This document shows positions 7,397 through 9,344 of a stretch of 9,344 nucleotides of DNA, one piece after another (the first letter of the stretch is position 1; every line of letters begins with the position of its first letter). Origin of the DNA: Clostridiales bacterium (GTDB taxonomy: Bacteria; Bacillota_A; Clostridia; Tissierellales; Sedimentibacteraceae). The position numbers and the translations under genes were made by a program. The stretch lies in the NCBI GenBank assembly GCA_003514865.1, contig DOON01000257.1:1-9344 (forward strand), written 5' to 3'. The notes beneath the pieces were generated by a model. It was not told where the DNA came from. It searched no databases and worked only from the letters and a program-made list of their open reading frames with translations.

Positions 7397-8557
7397 TTAT
7401 ACGCTTGGCAGTGACAACTTGCCCATTATAACTTTTCTGTCCGAGCCGGTTGAATTCGATATATTGTTGGTTCTGCCCGAAAGGAACTCATTTCCAAGTA
7501 TCGCAAATGCAATAGCTTCCTTTGCATCACCTGAAAAATTTAAATGGCTTACATCTTTGACCAAAACACCTGTATATTGAGATAATAAACTCATAATCAT
7601 TTGGTTATGCGCGCCGCCACCGCTTACATAAATTTCGTCTATTTGGTATTTGTTTAATACAAACAGTTGCAACTGATGCTGAATTGATTTTGCGGTAAAA
7701 GCAGTTACAGTTGCCAAGATATCAAATTTGTCTAATCCTCTGCCGGCTCCTTGCTTATATAATTCTTCTGCAAATTCTTTAGTATAATATTCTCTGCCGG
7801 TGCTTTTAGGAGGTTCTTTATATAAATATTTATCATTTAAAATCATTTCATTAAGCCACTGTTCGTCTACTTTTCCTTTTAATGCAAATTTACCTCCATC
7901 ATCGTATGATTTCTCTCCGGATGTGATAATCTTCACTGTTTCATCTATTAAAACATTTGCTGGTCCGGTATCAAATGCAAGAACATCATCTTCTATGCCT
8001 GCTTTTTTTAAAACGGTTATATTTGCTATTCCACCTAAATTAAGTAAAATGCGCCCTTTTTCTTTGCTTGAAAACAATATGAAATCTACATATGGCACTA
8101 AAGGTGCTCCTTGACCGCCATATGCCATATCCGAAGGTCTGAAATCTCCTACGGTTATACAATTTGTTATCGCGGCTATATTTGCAAGTTCACCAATTTG
8201 AAATGTACTGTTCTCATCAGGCATATGATAAATCGTTTGCCCGTGTGAACTGATAAAATCAACTTCTTCAATGCCTATCCTTGCCTTATCACATACTGAT
8301 AGAGCCGCCTGTCCCATCTTATTGCCTAAATATGTATTCATGTAACAAATTTCGTCAATCCTTGAAGTGTTTACATTGCACAAATTAAGAATTCTTTTCT
8401 TTTCTTCTTTTGTGTATTCCAATGTCAAGAAATCAATAACCTTTATTTTTGTATCAATATAATTACCTTCAATTTCTACCAAGCAAGCATCAATCCCATC
8501 CATGGATGTGCCTGACATAAGTCCGATTGCTAATTTTTTGTTTTTATTAAGTATCAT
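7397..8557 (-). CDS. anmK: 1,6-anhydro-N-acetylmuramic acid kinase
   Basis: AnmK opens the 1,6-anhydro ring of anhydro-MurNAc and phosphorylates it with ATP, giving MurNAc-6-phosphate for MurQ. The 386-residue product has every landmark of the family: GLMSGTSMDGID (12-23), SHGQT (104-108), DFRPSDMAYGGQGAPLVP (138-155), LNLGGIAN (172-179) and FDTGPANVLID (195-205). Asp196 lies in the DTGP motif that holds the catalytic aspartate. SGGGAHN (312-318) and the C-terminal TGSDRKVIMGKL follow. Length is near the roughly 370 residues of E. coli AnmK. The frame extends to a TTG at 8569, but that TTG is part of the ribosome binding site, so the ATG at 8557 is taken. It is the first gene after the promoter at 8601-8629. 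The substrate arises from lytic transglycosylases, so the host probably makes or meets anhydro-muropeptides. Confidence 0.96.
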   Translation of the reverse strand: MILNKNKKLAIGLMSGTSMDGIDACLVEIEGNYIDTKIKVIDFLTLEYTKEEKKRILNLCNVNTSRIDEICYMNTYLGNKMGQAALSVCDKARIGIEEVDFISSHGQTIYHMPDENSTFQIGELANIAAITNCITVGDFRPSDMAYGGQGAPLVPYVDFILFSSKEKGRILLNLGGIANITVLKKAGIEDDVLAFDTGPANVLIDETVKIITSGEKSYDDGGKFALKGKVDEQWLNEMILNDKYLYKEPPKSTGREYYTKEFAEELYKQGAGRGLDKFDILATVTAFTAKSIQHQLQLFVLNKYQIDEIYVSGGGAHNQMIMSLLSQYTGVLVKDVSHLNFSGDAKEAIAFAILGNEFLSGRTNNISNSTGSDRKVIMGKLSLPSV

Positions 8558-8563
8558 TTTATA

Positions 8564-8569
8564 CCTCAA
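8564..8569 (-). promoter_or_regulatory. Ribosome binding site deciding the anmK start
   Basis: The minus strand reads TTGAGG, with GAGG 6 nt before the ATG at 8557. The TTG is in frame and could be called as a start, which would add four residues (MRYK). However, it would leave the gene without a ribosome binding site, while using it as the site itself gives ideal spacing to the ATG. Confidence 0.75.
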
Positions 8570-8580
8570 TAATAAATATA

Positions 8581-8628
8581 TGACATTTTATTTCAATAAT
8601 ATGTTACATTATTTGAAATAAAATGTCA
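8581..8628. promoter_or_regulatory. Perfect 16-bp inverted repeat over the anmK promoter; candidate double operator
   Basis: TGACATTTTATTTCAA (8581-8596) is the exact reverse complement of TTGAAATAAAATGTCA (8613-8628), with a 16-nt spacer. Each arm also contains a 15-mer that is a near-palindrome by itself (TGAMAT-N3-ATKTCA, centres at 8588 and 8621), so this may be two dimer sites 33 bp apart, about three helical turns. The upstream copy overlaps the -35 hexamer and the downstream copy lies across the expected transcription start, a classic repressor layout. TGAAA...TTTCA-like sites are reminiscent of RpiR-family regulators such as MurR, which controls MurNAc genes elsewhere. No regulator gene is in the window, so that link is inference. 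Confidence 0.65.
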
Positions 8629-8629
8629 A
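8601..8629 (-). promoter_or_regulatory. Sigma-A-type promoter of the anmK-opp-murQ operon
   Basis: On the minus strand the -35 box TTGACA (8629-8624, perfect consensus) is followed by a 17-bp spacer and the -10 box TAACAT (8606-8601, 4 of 6 matches). Transcription would start near 8594, giving a leader of about 37 nt before the anmK ATG. No other promoter of comparable quality was seen before the later genes, which fits one long transcript. Confidence 0.75.
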
Positions 8630-8800
8630 CGGAAAAATGAGTATAAATCAAGATGACTTTTTATTTAAATTCACAGACGTTTTATATGTAAATAAAAAAC
8701 GCGAATTAAACTTATACGCATCAATTTGCCAAGCAATCACTCCCGTTCTATAAAATTAAATAATTTATTTATATAAACACGCTCTCTGCACTGAAGAATT
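8630..8800. other. AT-rich intergenic stretch with no recognised feature
   Basis: This stretch lies between the anmK promoter and the nagB hairpin. I see no open frame of useful length with a ribosome binding site, no tRNA-like fold and no riboswitch core. A weak 6-bp pairing, CGTTTT (8678-8683) with AAAACG (8696-8701), is the only local symmetry noted. It may hold upstream promoter elements or further regulator sites. Confidence 0.5.
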
Positions 8801-8846
8801 ACTAAACGCTTGGGTCATAATAAATGATATGCTCCAAGCGTTTAGT
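8801..8846 (-). terminator. Probable terminator hairpin downstream of nagB (possibly bidirectional)
   Basis: ACTAAACGCTTGG (8801-8813) and CCAAGCGTTTAGT (8834-8846) form a perfect 13-bp stem with a 20-nt loop that itself contains a TCAT/ATGA pair. It begins 6 nt after the nagB stop. On the minus strand the 3' side is only mildly T-rich, whereas on the plus strand it runs into TTTAATTTTAT, so it may end transcripts from either direction. It separates nagB from the anmK operon. Confidence 0.75.
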
Positions 8847-8852
8847 TTAATT

Positions 8853-9344
8853 TTATAATTTACTTGCTGCTTCCTTATCTATAATAATAGTTACATCATC
8901 GTGCATTTGTAATATTGATGCAGGTACCTGCGGAGTTATTTTGCCATTAACTGCTTTAGATATTGCGTCTGCCTTTGCCGCACCTGTTGCAACTAAAATT
9001 ATTTTTTTAGCTAAAAAGATTGTTTTAATGCCCATTGTTATAGCTGTTGTTGGCACATCTTCTATTTTATCGAAGAATCTTGCATTGGTTACTATTGTAT
9101 TCTGACTTAATTTAACTTCATGTGTGTGTGGTTCAAAGTATTCGCCCGCCTCATTGAAACCAATATGTCCATTGTTGCCGATACCTAAAAACAACATGTC
9201 CATCGGTCCTTCTGTTTTTAATTTATTGTCATATCTTATTGACTCTTGACTTATATCTTCAGCCATACCATTTGGTATATTTATATTTTCAGGTTTTAAA
9301 TTAACATGTGAGTAAAGATTTTCATTCATAAAATAATAGTAGCC
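8853..9344 (-). CDS. nagB: Glucosamine-6-phosphate deaminase, C-terminal 163 residues (cut by window edge)
   Basis: NagB converts glucosamine-6-phosphate to fructose-6-phosphate and ammonia, the last step joining amino-sugar recycling to glycolysis. The frame is open to the right edge. The first visible residues GYYYFMNENLY match an internal part of the family (the YxYFM-N segment), so the Met at 9329 is not the real start and roughly 80 N-terminal residues are missing. The active-site block GIGNNGHIGFNEAGEYF carries the catalytic His and Glu of the GHIxFNE motif; Asn instead of the Asp of E. coli before GH is common in Gram-positive homologues. NARFF, the VPTTAITMGI stretch and the PASILQMH segment near the end are also typical. 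A hairpin follows the stop. The gene has its own upstream context outside the window, perhaps including nagA. Confidence 0.92.
   Translation of the reverse strand, partial: GYYYFMNENLYSHVNLKPENINIPNGMAEDISQESIRYDNKLKTEGPMDMLFLGIGNNGHIGFNEAGEYFEPHTHEVKLSQNTIVTNARFFDKIEDVPTTAITMGIKTIFLAKKIILVATGAAKADAISKAVNGKITPQVPASILQMHDDVTIIIDKEAASKL

Noticed and set aside
8630..8852. Possible small RNA or riboswitch upstream of anmK
   Set aside because: Apart from the nagB hairpin, no stable conserved fold is visible, and the promoter maps downstream of this stretch, leaving too short a leader (about 37 nt) for a riboswitch.
9168..9188. Loss of the E. coli NagB active-site Asp (Asn in the NGH motif)
   Set aside because: Asn at this place is, as far as I recall, common in Gram-positive NagB proteins, so it is not evidence of an inactive enzyme.

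Overview
The window is AT-rich and densely packed. Every recognisable gene lies on the minus strand, so the sequence is transcribed from high to low coordinates. GGAGG-type ribosome binding sites, one GTG start, short or overlapping gene junctions and a lipoprotein-type solute-binding protein with a long linker all point to a low-GC Firmicute. Most likely it is an anaerobic member of the Clostridia; the species cannot be named from this sequence.

Layout in transcription order. (1) 9344-8853: the 3' part of a glucosamine-6-phosphate deaminase gene (nagB), cut by the window edge and followed by a 13-bp-stem hairpin (8801-8846). (2) 8852-8558: an intergenic region with a good sigma-A-type promoter (-35 TTGACA, 17-bp spacer, -10 TAACAT) built into a perfect 16-bp inverted repeat that looks like a double operator. 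(3) 8557-1: an apparently single long operon. It holds anmK (1,6-anhydro-MurNAc kinase), a GNAT acetyltransferase, a cytoplasmic serine hydrolase of the beta-lactamase/DD-peptidase fold, a lipoprotein peptide-binding protein, two permeases (oppB, oppC), two ATPases (oppD, oppF), and the first 98 codons of murQ (MurNAc-6-phosphate etherase), which runs off the left edge. Gaps inside the operon are 1-19 nt or overlaps. The two exceptions are about 81 nt between the binding-protein gene and oppB, which holds a hairpin, and 91 nt between the GNAT and hydrolase genes, which holds a GGGGACA-type palindromic repeat.

The genes fit one pathway, peptidoglycan (muropeptide) recycling. The Opp/Dpp-type ABC importer would bring cell-wall peptides or anhydro-muropeptides into the cell. 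The serine hydrolase, which lacks a signal peptide, could strip the peptide from the sugar. AnmK would convert anhydro-MurNAc to MurNAc-6-phosphate, MurQ would convert that to GlcNAc-6-phosphate plus D-lactate, and NagB (after NagA, not seen here) would feed fructose-6-phosphate. The enzyme identities of AnmK, MurQ and NagB are firm. The transporter substrate and the hydrolase reaction are inferred from context. The main interest is this combination: a dedicated ABC peptide importer locked between AnmK and MurQ in a Gram-positive, with an intracellular rather than secreted amidase candidate and its own operator-controlled promoter.
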